Positions 62,775 through 64,000 of a stretch of DNA of 64,000 nt are shown one piece after another. The notes below the pieces were generated by a model. The model did not search any database, was not told where the DNA came from, and was given only the letters and a program-made list of their open reading frames with translations. The position numbers were made by a program, and so were the translations under genes. This stretch comes from Undibacterium parvum (GTDB lineage: Bacteria; Pseudomonadota; Gammaproteobacteria; Burkholderiales; Burkholderiaceae_D): contig NZ_CP034464.1 in NCBI RefSeq assembly GCF_003955735.1, positions 930,001 through 994,000 of the forward strand, given 5' to 3'. Numbering within the stretch: the stretch's first letter is position 1; each line of letters begins with the position of its first letter.

Positions 62775-63483
62775 TCTTAGTTTGCCTAGTTTGCAGCAAA
62801 ATTTATTCGATCAAGCTATTCTGGAAAAACTCGCCAGCAAAGCAGCGTTTACCCATGCGCCGCGCTTCTTGCTTCTGTACGGTTCCTTACGCGAACGCTC
62901 CTACAGCAAACTGCTGACACTGGAAGCGGCACGCTTGTTAATTGCCATGGGTGGCGAAGTGAAAGTGTTTGACCCGCAAGGCTTACCACTGCCAGACGCC
63001 GCGCCTGAGAACCATCCCAAGGTGCAAGAACTGCGCGAACTGGCCTTGTGGGCCGAAGGCATGGTCTGGTGCTCGCCCGAACGGCATGGCGCGATGACAG
63101 GCATCATGAAAGCGCAGATCGATTGGATACCTTTATCGGTTGGTGCGGTACGTCCAACTCAGGGCAAGACGCTGGCGGTGATGGAAGTATCGGGTGGCTC
63201 GCAATCGTTTAACGCAGTCAATCAACTGCGCATACTGGGGCGCTGGATGCGCATGATCACCATCCCGAACCAGTCTTCGGTGGCCAAAGCTTTTCTCGAA
63301 TTTGACGAGGCCGGACGCATGAAACCATCAGCCTACTACGACCGAGTGGTGGACGTGATGGAAGAACTATTCAAGTTCACCCTGCTAACCCGTGACGCCT
63401 CGCCGTATCTGGTAGACCGCTACAGCGAACGCAAAGAAAGCGCGGAAGAATTATCCAAGCGCGTCAATCAGAAAACGCTTTAG
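62761..63483 (+). CDS. arsH: ArsH, NADPH-dependent FMN oxidoreductase
   Basis: A 240-residue flavodoxin-like enzyme. [20 protein letters not shown] is the FMN phosphate-binding loop region; [20 protein letters not shown] and [18 protein letters not shown] complete the family. ArsH oxidises trivalent methylarsenicals such as MAs(III) to the pentavalent form in studied bacteria. The start is GTG 62761, with AGGAGG six bases before it; the upstream ATG would put 19 residues inside the acr3 reading frame. Last gene of the ars operon, followed by repeat copy H. Confidence 0.94.
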   Translation: MPLNDLSLPSLQQNLFDQAILEKLASKAAFTHAPRFLLLYGSLRERSYSKLLTLEAARLLIAMGGEVKVFDPQGLPLPDAAPENHPKVQELRELALWAEGMVWCSPERHGAMTGIMKAQIDWIPLSVGAVRPTQGKTLAVMEVSGGSQSFNAVNQLRILGRWMRMITIPNQSSVAKAFLEFDEAGRMKPSAYYDRVVDVMEELFKFTLLTRDASPYLVDRYSERKESAEELSKRVNQKTL

Positions 63484-63534
63484 TCTGACTACGATCATGC
63501 GTGCGTAGAGCCAAAAAAAAAGTAAAAACACTGG

Positions 63535-63612
63535 CCTGCCAGGGCGCATATTACATGCGCTTCTTCAGGCATACTGGCCGCTAAGCCGCATGGAATATGC
63601 GCAGTGGCAGGG
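63535..63612. repeat. Dispersed palindromic repeat, copy H
   Basis: Left arm CCTGCCAGGGCGCATATTAC then ATGCGC; right arm CCGCATGGAATATGCGCAGT then GGCAGGG. The middle (TTCTTCAGGCATACTGG) is close to that of copy B. It lies between the convergent arsH and SDR genes. Confidence 0.88.
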
Positions 63613-63702
63613 TTGATTTTGAAATCTACGCCAGACTAAGTCATTGCCCAATTACACAGCCGCAATAACCGCTAGCTCTGGCGTAGACGTGGGCAAGCGC
63701 AG

Positions 63703-64000
63703 CTAAATCGCACTCTCTTTGGTTAAAGGCTTAGGGCTATATCCATCGATATCAACAAAGCCAAATTCCTCAGCAAGCTGGGCTGAAACTTGCACAGTTC
63801 CAGAACGCTGCATTAAGCCCGGATCGGTGGCGAGCGCGGCGACAGCGCGTCCAGAAAATTGCTCAGACTCTGAATTGCTCATATCAAAAAATTCGGCCCC
63901 TCGCAGTACCCGCTCGGTTCTGACCAAACCAGGATAGAGTGAAACGACCGCGATCTGATGCTCTTGTAATTCGAGAGCGCAATCCTTGGTCAAGCGATCC
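63703..64000 (-). CDS. Short-chain dehydrogenase/reductase, C-terminal part
   Basis: The last ~98 residues of an SDR-family enzyme, cut by the right edge. The visible part starts within DRLTKDCALELQEHQIAVVSLYPGLVRTE, the post-catalytic helix and the PG motif, and resembles the DHRS1-like branch. The catalytic Ser-Tyr-Lys and cofactor motif lie beyond the window. An in-frame TTG at 63993 is internal, not a start. Substrate unknown. Confidence 0.8.
   Translation of the reverse strand, partial: DRLTKDCALELQEHQIAVVSLYPGLVRTERVLRGAEFFDMSNSESEQFSGRAVAALATDPGLMQRSGTVQVSAQLAEEFGFVDIDGYSPKPLTKESAI

Noticed and set aside
1..64000. CRISPR array, tRNA, rRNA, prophage or defence island
   Set aside because: No regular direct repeats with spacers, no tRNA cloverleaf-like signature, no phage structural genes and no known defence proteins were seen on either strand.

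Overview
This 64 kb window is bacterial chromosome and reads as a betaproteobacterium of the order Burkholderiales, most like Oxalobacteraceae. That is inferred from gene order and protein style: rpsU-yqeY-dnaG-rpoD with a long basic RpoD extension, BaiN-type flavoprotein, Acr3-type ars genes and two RND pumps. No marker was compared to a database. No tRNA, rRNA, CRISPR array, prophage or intact insertion sequence was recognised.

Layout. 1-4395 (minus) is the macromolecular-synthesis cluster rpsU-yqeY-dnaG-rpoD, cut by the left edge in rpoD. 4575-7403 (minus) holds a BaiN-like flavoprotein, a small membrane protein and a glycine-zipper envelope protein. 7740-10268 is a stand-alone TonB-dependent receptor with a promoter, a LacI-type operator and a terminator. 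10478-16185 holds a small exported protein, a PAS-GGEEF diguanylate cyclase, a PafA-like phosphatase and a POT peptide transporter. 16388-20791 is RND pump 1. 21146-27804 holds a dienelactone-hydrolase-like protein and a three-gene cluster (alkylglycerone-phosphate-synthase-like FAD enzyme, GlpD-like enzyme, FGGY kinase) divergent from an AraC regulator. 28030-31183 is an agmatinase-type ureohydrolase with a divergent LysR gene, then a second AraC gene.

31577-34367 is a two-lipoprotein pair (parallel beta-helix protein plus diheme cytochrome c) of unknown function, divergent from that AraC gene. 34828-38225 holds a leucine/phenylalanine dehydrogenase, an exported transglutaminase-like protein and an EamA transporter. 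38268-41314 holds two small exported proteins ahead of a ZnuD-like metal TonB receptor. 41587-48025 holds a futalosine-hydrolase-like nucleosidase, a MacAB-like ABC exporter, a TolC-family channel, a rhodanese and a PCMT-like methyltransferase. 48085-53184 is RND pump 2 with its TetR regulator. 53500-57108 is a tightly overlapping trio: histidine kinase, beta-barrel protein and a short PstS-like periplasmic protein, with no response regulator. 57959-63483 is a complete arsenic island (arsDA divergent from arsR-arsC-acr3-arsH). The window ends inside an SDR gene.

The most distinctive non-coding signal is a family of dispersed palindromes of about 80 bp. Both arms carry a core like GCATATTCCATGCG and its complement. 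They lie just beyond gene ends at about 5.9, 10.4, 11.2, 27.9, 36.0, 41.5 and 63.6 kb, with decayed relics at 12.6, 34.45 and 60.6 kb. Three other repeat types also occur (11041-11162, 20955-21023, 60412-60493). The best candidates for undescribed biology are the beta-helix/cytochrome pair, the kinase/barrel/PstS-like trio and the palindrome family.
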